From positions 558,001 through 622,000 of the forward strand of contig JAQSEB010000109.1 of assembly GCA_030063045.1 (NCBI GenBank): a stretch of DNA of 64,000 nucleotides, given 5' to 3'. The notes below the pieces were generated by a model. That model saw only the letters and a list, made by a program, of their open reading frames with translations. It was not told where the DNA came from and did not search any database. Within the stretch, counting starts at the first letter, position 1; each line of letters opens with the position of its first letter. This document shows, piece by piece, positions 30,456 to 40,900 of the stretch. The translations under genes were made by a program, and so were the position numbers. The DNA comes from Pratylenchus scribneri (lineage: Eukaryota > Nematoda > Chromadorea > Rhabditida > Pratylenchidae).

Positions 30456-32285
30456 ATGAGTAATTCCTTTTATGTTATTGTCCCGAGTAATACGCCGGGT
30501 TTTCCTGATAATCGAACGAATAAATTTAAAATACATTTACCGAAAAAATTGATTTTTGATGGGCCCGGATGGGTTGTTGGGTTATCTTCAATAATATATC
30601 CCAATAGGTATTTTTAATTTGGAAATTTTAAAAATCTTCTTTTGAAGTTGGTCCACAATTGGAACAACTGAAAAGCAATATGTCACAGCTCATTTGAATG
30701 ATGGCAGGAAATATCGGTTCAAAGTGCCTAGAGGCTCATATTTGTCCCCACACCAATTGGAAAATGGAATTTATAATGGTATGTTGGCAGAATTAAATCG
30801 TTCAATTGGAAGCCATTTGACTCGAAAAAGACGTGCCAACGAAACAGAAGAGGAAGGTCCACTAGAAGAGCCTGAAGATGTCATTGAAGAAGAAACACCT
30901 GTATATCCACAGGCTAAAAAGCGAGAAGATGAGAGAAAAAGGCAACAGCAATTAGCCGAGGCAAATCGACGCGCTGAGGAAGAGAGGAAGAGGAATGAAG
31001 ATGAGAGAAATCGACGCACTGAGGAAGAGAGGAAGAGGAATGAAGATGAGAGAAAAAAACAACAAGCAGAAGCACGGCGTAGGGCTGAGGAAGAGAGAAA
31101 GAAGGAAGAAAGAAAGAAGGCCGAAGAAAATGAGAGAAAAAGACAACAAGCAGAAGCACAGCGTAAAGCTGAGGAAGAGAGAAAGAAGGCCGAAGAAAAT
31201 GAGAGAAATAGACAACAAGCAGATGAACAGCGTAGGAATGAGGAAGAGAGAAAAAGGCAAGAACAATTAGCTGAAGCACAACAACGAGCAGAAAATGAAA
31301 GTAAAAGTCAAGAAAAACAAGCAGAAGAGGAGGGCGAATTAATAGAGCCAGAGGATGTGGATGATGCTAGGCAAGAAGTGAGGAGGATAGTGATAGAGAA
31401 AGAAGCAGAAGATGCATTGGAATTGGAAAGAAAAAAGGGTGAATCAATAAAGACTGATTCATCCGTTTTGGTATACCATCCCAGTGAAATCGATCCAAGC
31501 TTAACTGCATTTGGCCAATATGGCTCAATAAGATTGGTTAAAGGCAAAGATCCATATCCAGAATTGCGCTTTATGCATGAACAAGATCATTTTGTATTTG
31601 ATTTGGCAAAAGCAAAATACATTGAAAAGTACAAATTAAAATGGGATGAGAAAATGCGAATTTATCCTGAATTCTTGGAGCATGCTAATAAACATATCCA
31701 TGAATTCCGATCTATATATGAGCGTGAAGAATATGATGAGAATTATGCAAACAAATCAGCTGCCGAAAAGCAGGAAATATACAACATTGCAAGAGGAATC
31801 CAATTTTATTATTTGGATGATATAGGGAGATTTAGCTTAAAAATTAATAACCCTCTTATTAAACATGTGACTCTGAGTGACCAAATTTGCTATGTGATTG
31901 GTTATGAACCAAACTATCCTATTTTTAATGGACAAATTGCCAAATATATGGTTGATCTTCATGGTGGAGTTGGTCATCTTTGCGTATATTTGAACAGTGG
32001 ATTAATTGTAAGTGAGAATACGAATAAATGAATTTTAATTTACAACAATAGGAAAGCATGATTGTCGGTAACACATTCGCAAATCTTCTGCAAGTAATTG
32101 CTGTTGAAGGACAAGTTGGCCAAATAGTTGAGAAGAATTTTCCCTCGCCACTCTTTCATAAGATAATTGCAAAGGATATGGATATGATTGATATAGAAAT
32201 CAAATCACTGAATGGAAGACAAGTACCTTTCGAATTTGGAGAAGTCATATTGAGTCTACAATTTAAAAAGACACTTATATTCTAA
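30456..32285 (+). CDS. Penton/minor-capsid-like structural protein with Glu/Arg coiled-coil insert, three exons
   Basis: Exons 30,456-30,607, 30,648-32,007 and 32,052-32,285. The N-terminus (FYVIVPSNTPGFPDN ... VVGLSSIIYP) and C-terminus (QICYVIGYEPNYP, IAKYMVDLHGGVGHL, VILSLQFKKT) match the element 1 protein at 3,265-5,778. Between them is a ~150-aa charged region of RRAEEERKRNEDER-like repeats, predicted to be a long single helix or coiled coil, unlike the insert of element 1. The variable insert flanked by conserved ends suggests a vertex or spike-like exposed module (inference). Confidence 0.8.
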
Positions 32286-32336
32286 TTTCATTTTACAAAT
32301 ATTATATTATTATATTGAATTATTCTATCATCTAAA

Positions 32337-32868
32337 ATGGTCCGTGTTATATTTGATGGATCGAAATTAACTGTGGATAAAATTTACCAACAAACGGGTT
32401 CTGGTGCTTTATCATACTTTGAGGGAATACCTTTCCAACGAGGATTTGGCTATGGAATTAGTAGGCAGAAAGGTGCAGGAATAGGGAGTGTATTGAAAAG
32501 TCTTTGGAGAATACTTAAACCACTAGCGACTACAATTAGTCCAATAGCCATGAATGTAGGTAAAGAACTCGGCAAAGAAGGATTAGCCACAACAGCTAGA
32601 GTATTAAATAAGGTAACGCATTAGTATGCGAGCATAAATATATATTACTAAGGTCGTGGAAGGGGGTGATGTTAAAGAAGCAGTGACTGGTGAAACTGCG
32701 CAAGGAATAAAAAACCTTGTTGGCAAACTACAAACTGGTGGAGGAAGAAAAAGAAAATCTCGTTCAAAAACAGGAATCATTATAAAACCTAGTGACATTA
32801 TTGGAAAAACAGTTCCTCAGAAAGCTCTCTTAAAAAAGAAAAGAATTGATTCTCTCGGATATTACTAA
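32337..32868 (+). CDS. pVI/pX-like basic minor virion protein, two exons
   Basis: Exon 1 ends VLNK near 32,612; after a ~42-nt intron (GTAACG...ACTAAG), exon 2 begins VVEGGDVKEAV. Conserved order: YFEGIPFQRGFGYG, an amphipathic Ala/Ile helix (KPLATTISPIAMNVG) and a Lys/Arg tail (GGGRKRKSRSKTG). Matches the element 1 protein at 5,784-6,215, which lacks the intron. Three nt separate it from MCP. Confidence 0.75.
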
Positions 32869-32870
32869 AA

Positions 32871-34373
32871 ATGTTATACAAAAAAGTGGATGCATCCTCT
32901 GCCGACAGTATTTCGTCGGGATTGGACTTTTTTTCTACGCCCCCTACTAATTGCGCAATTTCCAACTCTAGTAGTAGAGAATATTTAACGGTAAATCAAA
33001 ATCTTTATAATTAGATTAATAAAAATAATTTCAGTTGAATCCAATTAGTTCTAGTCCCTTCCATTTTAAAATCCATCCTATAACAAGCTATATTGATTTG
33101 AGTAAAATCTATGTATTGGTAGAATGCCGAATTAGGAAGATTGCAGAAGATGGAGTTGAACAAGATTTAGAAGATGCGGATGTAGTATCGACAATACAAA
33201 TTCCTGGAGCAACTTGGATAAAAGACTTGAAAATTTCAATAAATCAACGGGAAGTTTATTCATCGAATCAATTATATAGCTATAAAGCATATTTTGATAC
33301 CGAATTGAGTTATCCAATTACTTCCAAGGATAGTTTTCTCTCGGTCTCTGGCTACCATAAAGAAGAAAAATTAGATGATGTTACTGATAAAGGCTATATA
33401 GCGAAAAAAAATTTATTTGCTAAAAGCAAAAATGTTCAAATGATTAGCAAGCTTTTCGCTGACCTAATGAATCAGGATTTATATTTAATTAGGTTTAAAT
33501 TATTGCCATTTTGGAATTAATATTTGTTAATTTTAGCAATGTTGAAGTGGATTTCGAAATTATCCCACAGAGTAGCGATTTTATGATCATTCAACAAAAA
33601 ATTGCAGGGGCAAATGCGGCACAGAAAAAATTTAAATTTGAAATTATGGATGTTAGACTGCTCGTGAAAACAATAGATGTAATGGATGGATTAAGTTTGT
33701 CTATTGCTCGGAAATTGGATACAGAACCCGCTAGATATGGAATCAGAAAAACACTTATGAAATCCTTATTCATAACTCAGGGTACAACCAACTTTAGTGC
33801 GAATTTATTCACAGAGGAGTATGAAAGATAAACTGATCCTAAACTAATATTTTTATTATTAAGGGTTCCAAGAAGAGTCGTTATTGGTCTGGTTAAAAAT
33901 GACAGATTTATTGGCGACAAATTTCAGAGCCCATTCAAATTTGAACATCACAAAGTACGCGATATTGAATTGACAGCAAATGGCCGTGTCTATCCTCAAT
34001 TTCCTTATAATCTCGATTATGAGAATAAAAATTATGCGCGTGCATTCCATGACACTATGGAACACTTAGGATTTGCTTATACTAATGAAAGCAACGGTAT
34101 AAGTTATTCAATGTTCAAGGATGGATGGACAATATATGTTTTTAATCTGACAAATAGTCAAGAAGATTCAACAGGCTTTGAATTGATTAAGGATGGATGC
34201 ACTACAGTCAATATACGTTTTAATTCGGCAGTGCCAGATAAGGGTTTACAATTAATTGCATATGCAGAATGTGATGGGCTCATTCTAATTGACAGTATTA
34301 TTTATTTTCCTTTTATTTATTAATATTTCAATTTTTAGGAAATCGTACAATTACTTCTGATTTAACTATTTAA
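32871..34373 (+). CDS. Major capsid protein (double jelly roll), five exons
   Basis: Exons 32,871-32,990, 33,035-33,492, 33,537-33,818, 33,864-34,294 and 34,339-34,373, each junction keeping frame. Segments parallel the element 1 MCP: SGLDFFSTPPTNCAI (start), TWIKDLKISINQREVY, SIARKLDTEPARYGIRK, RRVVIGLVKND and FELIKDGCTTVNIRF. No frameshift is needed, unlike element 1. It is the hexon-type shell protein. Four introns of ~42-46 nt in a capsid gene imply transcription in the nucleus with host splicing. Confidence 0.88.
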
Positions 34374-34374
34374 A

Positions 34375-34596
34375 ATGAATGAAAATATAACGGCTGAAGC
34401 TATAACTAGCACTGATCCATTAGACAATTTGTTCGTAAGAATTGAACCAATTGCCTGCTTCCCAGAAATTTTGGAATCATCGCCGAAAAATTTCGTATTG
34501 TGCATATTATATTTTCTTGGGACTGGAGCTGCTGCTGCTACTGCTATTTTTCTTTATTTAAAGGAACGTCGAAGGAATGGATACCCAAACAATTGA
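34375..34596 (+). CDS. Small single-TM membrane protein (73 aa)
   Basis: 73 aa. The N-terminus is hydrophilic; there is one TM segment near residues 42-61 (FVLCILYFLGTGAAAATAIF) and a short basic tail (LKERRRNGYPNN), predicting N-out/C-in. It starts one base after the MCP stop and overlaps the protease start by 20 nt. It holds the same neighbourhood as the element 1 membrane protein (8,147-8,458), but there is no clear sequence similarity. Confidence 0.6.
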   Translation: MNENITAEAITSTDPLDNLFVRIEPIACFPEILESSPKNFVLCILYFLGTGAAAATAIFLYLKERRRNGYPNN

Positions 34597-35069
34597 CAAA
34601 ATTCTAGCTAATCATCCTATCACTAGAAAATATTTCCGCGGTGTTTTTCCTGCTGATCGTATACCTAAATTATCGAACTACCCAAGCTCAGTCGTGGTAA
34701 ACTTGGTATTAATTGTAATGTTTTTCTAATCTGACTTTATTCTTTAAGGATACAGCAGCGAAAAAGGGATCTCATTGGTGTGCGATATGGGCAAAAAACC
34801 CAAATCAAGCATTTTATTTTGACTCATATGGAGACACTTCAAATGAAACAATATGGAAATATTTGAGTGAAAATTTTACAAAAGTGGAATACAATATTGT
34901 TAAATTACAGAATTTATTTAGCTCTGTCTGTGGAGATTATGTAGTTACATTTATATATTTTTTATCGTTAGGATTTGAATTCCCTCATATAATAAAAATG
35001 TATAAGCGATATAAATTCCCCGATCAATTTGTTCGATATTTTATGAATTTGATAAATCGAAGTTTTTAA
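34577..35069 (+). CDS. Adenain-like cysteine protease, two exons
   Basis: The ATG at 34,577 (MDTQTIDKILANHP) parallels the element 1 start (LQIEKILTSYKP). An intron near 34,697-34,748 (GTAAAC...TTTAAG) joins to KKGSHWCAIWA. Catalytic His in SHWCAIW, Asp in FYFDSYGD, and Gln and Cys in LQNLFSSVCGDY, with the same Gln-to-Cys spacing of seven as element 1. Maturation protease. It is the last gene before the right-hand subterminal array. Confidence 0.9.
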
Positions 35070-35174
35070 ATTTTTGGAAAGTCTTTTTGAACCTAAATAC
35101 TTGGCCGAAAAAACAAATGCAAACTTTTTTCTTTCCAAGTAATTTTTCAAAGGCCATGGAAATAAAAAAAAAAA

Positions 35175-35513
35175 GCGAGAAGGCTTCATCACAAATAGGG
35201 CTTCATCTCAAAAAGGGCTTCATCACACAAAAGGCTCCATCACAAAAAGACCTCAGAACAAAATGGAGGACGGAACAAAATGGAGGACGGAACAAAATGG
35301 AGGACGGAACAAAATGTAGGACGGAACAAAATGTAGGACGGAACAAAAAAGAGGACGGAACAAAATGGAGGACGGAATAAAAAAGAGGACGGAACAAAAT
35401 GGAGGACGGAACAAAATGTAGGACGGAACAAAAAAGAGGACGGAACAAAATGGAGGACGGAACAAAATGGAGGACGGAACAAAATGGAGGACGGAACAAA
35501 ATTGGTGATGGAA
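35175..35513 (+). repeat. 17-bp subterminal array, right side (GGACGGAACAAAAT)
   Basis: About 16 units of GGAGGACGGAACAAAAT with TGTAGGACGG and AAGAGGACGG variants, preceded at 35,175-35,260 by GGCTTCATCACAAAAAG-type units. Unit length and the GAACAAAA core match the left arrays read on the opposite strand, so the two arrays are mirror-placed like the TIRs. Confidence 0.95.
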
Positions 35514-35835
35514 AAAAAGCCCCGTTATCCGTTTGCCCTTTTATTTGTACCAAAAAAATTGAAAAGAAATCAATCATTAATTAATTAATAAATTTTTTAT
35601 TAAATTTAGTTTAATAATTATTACTTTATTATAATTATTCATTATTTATTTATTTTTCCTTTATTTTATTTTTTATTCCTTTTGTGATTTTATATTTTTG
35701 AAAAGTAAATAATATTTATTGATTTTGGAGTAGCGCTTTAAAACTTTGAAATTAAATGATATTTAATTAGAAATTATAAAAGAAATAAAAAAATATTGAA
35801 AAAATTATCTCCACATTCGGGTTAATTGGCGTTTA
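35514..35835. other. AT-rich spacer between right array and TIR
   Basis: Strongly AT-rich (long A/T runs); no gene or clear motif seen. Confidence 0.4.
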
Positions 35836-36547
35836 AATTTTTGCATTTTTTGGCTTAGTGAAAACAAAATAGGGGGTGGTGGGGAATTTGTACGTAAAGT
35901 GCACTCTTGCCTCCCCGCTTGGCCAAAAAGAGGGAATCGATTTTTTTGTCGGCGGAATGGCGGGGGGAATATTTTGGCGCTTTCTCTTAAAGACACTGAA
36001 AAATAATTTCCGTCGAAAATAAAAGGAAATATATTATGTGGCATTGGAAATTTGAGGGAAAAATATAAGGAGAATCAAATAATTATTAAGGGAAAATATA
36101 TGAAAAATTAAATAATTATAATAATTTAATATAAATTAAATAAAAGAAGAGAAAAAATTAAAAAATTGAATATTTTTATTTGCTAAATATATAGGATTTA
36201 AAAATTACAGGACGTCACAAGTTACGACGAGTGCTTGTGCGCTCTATTTTTCCACAATTTTATTTAAATTTATTTTATTTGGCATTATGTAATTTTAATT
36301 TGAATTATTTTGGCGTCATTTAAACTTTTAAATTTTTGCCTATAGGCGTCGGCTTTATTTTTGGGCAGAGGAGTGACCTTTGATCCCTTCCCCTTCCAAC
36401 AAGGCCTTTAGGCACCGGCTGGCAGGCTGGGATGGTGATCTTTGGTCCCTTAAGGAAGCTCATAGGCAGCCGCTTAAAGTAGCCGCTTAGGTATTCGCTG
36501 CTACCGTACTGGCTACCGTATTGGTGGAATCTGAGAGGATAGCTGCT
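35836..36547 (-). repeat. Element 2 right terminal inverted repeat
   Basis: Inverted copy of 17,854-18,550 with scattered differences, including GGATGGTGATCTTTGGTCC and ACGACGAGTGCTTGTGCG. Ends GAGGATAGCTGCT, abutting the GATATG duplication. Confidence 0.95.
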
Positions 36548-36553
36548 GATATG
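36548..36553 (+). repeat. Right target-site duplication of element 2 (GATATG)
   Basis: Second copy of the hexamer at 17,848-17,853. Confidence 0.95.
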
Positions 36554-36661
36554 AACGAGAAGGGTGTGAGGATGGAATATTTTGAGAGGAAAAGATTGGA
36601 ATCTGCCATCAAAAAACTTATCATTTATGAAAATTATTATTCAACTTCTCGGGGAAATTGA
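36548..36661 (+). pseudogene. 3' half of the host exon interrupted by both Polintons
   Basis: Continues the 30-bp remnant at 17,824: after GATATG the frame reads MNEKGVRMEYFERKRLE and ends STSRGN before a TGA at 36,659-36,661. It parallels EMNEKGLRIEFLERKMLE ... SSLLGN at the end of the gene at 37,996-42,307. The frame is still open apart from the insertions. The rest of this paralogue (its 5' exons) should lie left of position 1. Confidence 0.9.
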
Positions 36662-36984
36662 ATTGTTGGAATTCGCAGCAACCGGAGGGCTAATTTTGAT
36701 TTGATTGAATGATTTTTATTTAAATATTTTTTATTATTCAACAAAACAACAAATTATATTTTTTTAAAATTAATGCTTTATAAATTGATTTGGTATTTAG
36801 AGAAAAAAAATTAAAGTTGATTTTGTATTTTATTGGAAAAATTTTAAATTTTTCCACAATGGTTTTCAAGAGCATTGATTGGGATGGGAAATTTTAAAAG
36901 AGGTAAAAATGAAAGTTAGGTTTTAGGTAGATATAAATTCGAAGAAAAAAACAGGACAATAATTTTACTGTATTTTTATCAATA

Positions 36985-37160
36985 TCGTATTCTACCAATA
37001 TTTCTGAATTTATTTTCATTTGAAATAATATTTGGCCGGACCGCAATGACGGTGATCCCATGTATTTTTTGAACTTTGCTGGGCAAAAACAATTTATAAA
37101 ACATCATTCGGCAATCATGACGAATTATTTCATTCAATGCCAAATAAATGCGTCAAGAGC
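36985..37160 (-). pseudogene. Last-exon fragment of an srt chemoreceptor gene
   Basis: On the minus strand it reads a short conserved stretch (LALNEIIRHDCRMMFYKLF, then KVQK and HGITVI) equivalent to the last exon of the srt copies downstream. The exon's 5' end (HIHGFPPVIY) and other exons are absent. It lies ~330 bp after the interrupted coiled-coil exon, the same relative arrangement as gene A and srt copy A. Confidence 0.75.
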
Positions 37161-37995
37161 CAAGACTAGGAAAATAGCCTGGGCCTGGGCATAGAACTCT
37201 CAAGTCTCAACGACTCTATCACCCCTCTCCCATTTTTTGTTGGGTAATGGGACTCTGCGCAACCTTCCCCTCTACCATCGTCCTCCCTTCACCCGGACTT
37301 CGAAAGGCTATCCTTCCCAGTGGAATTGGCCAATAAATTCCCCTCCCTTTACGCCATCAACCCTCCAATAGGCAATAGGTCCCAGATGCTCTCCCTATAT
37401 CCCAGGAAAATCAATCTTGTTTTGGTGATCTTTTTTCCCTAATCCATCTTATTTTGTTGATCCTTTTCCCTAATGGTTACGTTTTCCTAAATCCTCGCTC
37501 AATCCGTTCGATTAGGGTTAATTCATAGTCAACGTTAAACGGTAATTTACCGGAGACGGTGGCTGATTTTTGGGCAATTAACCGTCACCCGAATTCACCG
37601 CTGCTGGACCCTTTCTCTAGCTCTACTCTAGCTTTTATGTAATTACAAATTATGTGGGAAACGGAACCAATAGAATGGCCAATATCTCAATTTCTGTTAG
37701 TGGCTCCGGTTTACAAGATTTCGAATCTAGATTCTAGAACCGACCAGAATTTTGAAAACCGTTATAAATTGAAATCGATTTGTAACCGGAACCGCGGAAC
37801 CGTTTAAATCTAGAACTATTTTGGAAGCGGAAACGTTAAAATAGAAACTCTAAATCGGAACGGTGGAACCAATTGGAATCACTGCAAATTCTCAAAGTAT
37901 CAATTTCTCCCAAATTCCTTCAAGGTCATAAAATCAAATATATTCGCATTCGCACAGTCCTCAATAATACTGCAAAATCGAATTCAATTTATTAT
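37161..37995. other. Intergenic region, GC-richer, no gene
   Basis: Contains CTCTAGCTCTACTCTAGC and several CGGAACCG/AACCGGAACC repeats (37,740-37,870). Likely decayed repeat DNA plus the promoter of the next gene. Confidence 0.4.
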
Positions 37996-40900
37996 ATGAT
38001 GAAAATGTCATCCTCAATGAGGAAGATATTGTGCTTCAGGCTTTATCTGGTGCTTATTTCCATCGTCTTAATTTCTAAATGCGATGCTACTGCTGGTGAT
38101 GAAAAGGAAGGTGAGCGGATTTGATCAATGGGAAAAATAATGTTTGTTGGTCTAGTCAAAATCTTAAATAAAACCCTAAATATAGTGTCACACATTTTAG
38201 TCATCGACAATAGTACAACAGGAACATATTTTAGCCAAAATTAGCCAATTGGAAATAAAAAAAACAAAGATTCGCCTCTTAAATTTTGTTCTCTCTTTTA
38301 CCTGGATACGAATCTGATTGATGGGTTTTTCCTATATTCTTTAAACTATATAATATTTATCATCGGGGGTGTAGAACTCGTTAAAAAATATAATGTTATT
38401 GTTATAGTTTAGTCAAATGTCAAAGTTAAATTTATTTTAATTCTTTTTAATCGATTTTTAATTCAAATCTATTTTAGTATTAATTAAAATAATAAAAAAT
38501 AAACAATTTATGCATCTCAATAAAATTCATTGATAATAGTTGACTTTTTACACACATTTTTTTAAAAAAAATACTTTTCAATTTTTTGCCTCAAAAATGT
38601 TTTTTTTTGTGGTAATCGAGGTCGAGGAATTCGATTCCGACGTCCATTTTGCCATATCTTGTCATCTTAGTAAAGAATTGTCGACTTTTACCAAGAAAAA
38701 GCAAAGAGGGGACCAAGGAAATTTTTGTATGGCCAATATATAGCTCATTCGACGCAGTTCGTTGAGCTGAATCGAATGATATCATTTTGATTATACAATT
38801 CCGCGATTTAAGAGAATTTATAATCGATGAAAAAATTTTGACCAAAAATGCCCTTGTTCCCCGTTTAATTTTCTTAGTAAAAGTCGGAATTTCTTTACCA
38901 AGATGACAAGATATGGAAAAATGGACGTCGGAATCGAATTTCCCGATTATTCTAAAAACACATTTTTGAAGGAAAAAAATTAACTTAGGAATTTTTTCAA
39001 AAATGTGTGGAAAAAAGTCAACTATTACCAATTCATTGACTTGATATATGGACTAGGATTGAAACGTTATAAAATTTGTCAAAAAATAAATATTTTTGAA
39101 GCCTAAAATTTTTTATTAAAATCATACTCATTTCAAAATCCACCCCTGCATCAAATCCTAAGCCTAATCTAAATGCCCCGTAGGACTTAATTAATGGCCA
39201 AGTTTTATGTTAAAGGATAATATTATTTTAGACAAAGTAAGTTTTTCTGAAATTATATTTTTTGATAGAATTTTTTATAAATATTTATTTTGAAGAATTA
39301 GGAAAAAGAAAAAGAGCAGAGGGGGATAGTTCGAATTCGGATGGATCAAAAAGGCACCACGGTGAAAAGGAGAGAAATTTGAATGACATTTTGAAAAATG
39401 CTCCCCTGCTGGAAAGAATAGATCAATTTCCACAATATTTTACTGACATTCTTCTCACAAATGGACTCATTGATTCGGTCAAATCCATTGAGCCATTGGT
39501 GGGGCATCAAAAATTTATGGTGGAGAAATTGGGACAATATGATGCTGAATGGCAAAATGGTGAAATAATTATCAATGAATTTAAGAAGAAAATTACGAAA
39601 ACTGGAGATTTATTAAAGAATGGAATTGAAGGAGTCATCAAAGAAATTGAAGAAATGGAAATATTGCCTAAAGTAATAGAGGAAATGGAACCGATAAAAA
39701 ACGATTTGGATAAATATTTGAAGAGTGAATTATTGGTCAACAAGAAGGTGGGTTATATTAAATATAAGGAAATTTTTATATGCAAATTTTTAGACTAGGT
39801 GGTTGGGGATTAAAAATTTTAGAAAGCACGGAAAAATATGCAAATTTTTGGACTAGGTGGTTGGGGATTAAAAATTTTTGAAAGCCTAGAAAAAAATGCA
39901 AATTTTTGGCCTAGGTGGCAAAGGACTAAAAATTTTTGAAAGCCTAGAAAAAATGCAAATTTTTGGCTTAGGTGGTTGGGGAGAAAAAATTTTTGAAAGC
40001 CTAGAAAAATATGCAAATTTTTGGCTTAGGTGGTTGGGGAGAAAAAATTTTTGAAAGCCTAGAAAAATATGCAAATTTTTGGCTTAGGTGGTTGGGGAGA
40101 AAAAATTTTTGAAAGCCTAGAAAAATATGCAAATTTTTGGCTTAGGTGGCAAAGGACTAAAAAATTTTTGAAAGCCTTGAAAAAAATGCAAATTTTTGGC
40201 TTAGGTGGTTGGGGAGAAAAAATTTTTGAAAGCCTACAAAAATATGCAAATTTTTGGCTTAGGTGGTTTGGGAGAAAAAATTTTTGAAAGCCTAGAAAAA
40301 AATGCAAATTTTTGGCTTAGGTGGTTGGGGAGAAAAAATTTTTGAAAGCCTAGAAAAATATGCAAATTTTTGGCTTAGGTGGTTGGGGAGAAAAAATTTT
40401 TGAAAGCCTAGAAAAATATGCAAATTTTTGGCTTAGGTGGTTGGGGAGAAAAAATTTTTGAAAGCCTAGAAAAATATGCAAATTTTTGGCTTAGGTGGCA
40501 AAGGACTAAAAAATTTTTGAAAGCCTTGAAAAAAATGCAAATTTTTGGCTTAGGTGGTTGGGGAGAAAAAATTTTTGAAAGCCTACAAAAATATGCAAAT
40601 TTTTGGCTTTAGTTGGGGAGAAAAAATTTTTGAAAGCCTAGAAAAAAATGCAAATTTTTGGCCTAGGTGGTTGGGGAGAAAAAATTTTTGAAAGCCTAGA
40701 AAAATATGCAAATTTTTGGCTTAGGTGGTTGGGGAGAAAAAATTTTTGAAAGCCTAGAAAAATATGCAAATTTTTGGCCTATGTGGTAAAGGACTAAAAA
40801 TTTTTTAAAGCCTAGGAAAATATGCAAATTTTTGGCCTAGGTGGTAAAGGACTAAAAATTTTTGAAAGCCTAGAAAAAAATGCAAATTTTTGGCCTAGTT

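Larger units (their letters stand above)
17854..36547. mobile_element. Polinton/Maverick element 2, full length with TSD
   Basis: 18,694 bp bounded by TIRs of about 0.7 kb (AGCAGCTATCCTC...GAGGATAGCTGCT) and a perfect 6-bp duplication. It carries PolB, integrase, ATPase, protease, MCP, penton-like and pVI-like genes plus a PAZ-domain gene and two CxxC proteins. The gene order differs from element 1: PolB is at the left, ATPase/integrase run leftward, and the capsid genes run rightward. The element is thus a distinct lineage, not a copy of element 1. Intact TIRs and TSD suggest recent insertion. PolB shows small indels in A-runs, of uncertain reality. Confidence 0.97.

Noticed and set aside
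30771..31279. Several Leu/Phe/Ser-rich minus-strand frames looking like multi-TM proteins
   Set aside because: Antisense shadows of the Glu/Arg coiled-coil insert of the penton-like gene; GAR/GAA codons read as Phe/Leu/Ser in reverse.
35087..35584. Gly/Asn/Glu-rich plus-strand and Phe/Pro/Ser-rich minus-strand frames
   Set aside because: Translations of the right-hand 17-bp array.
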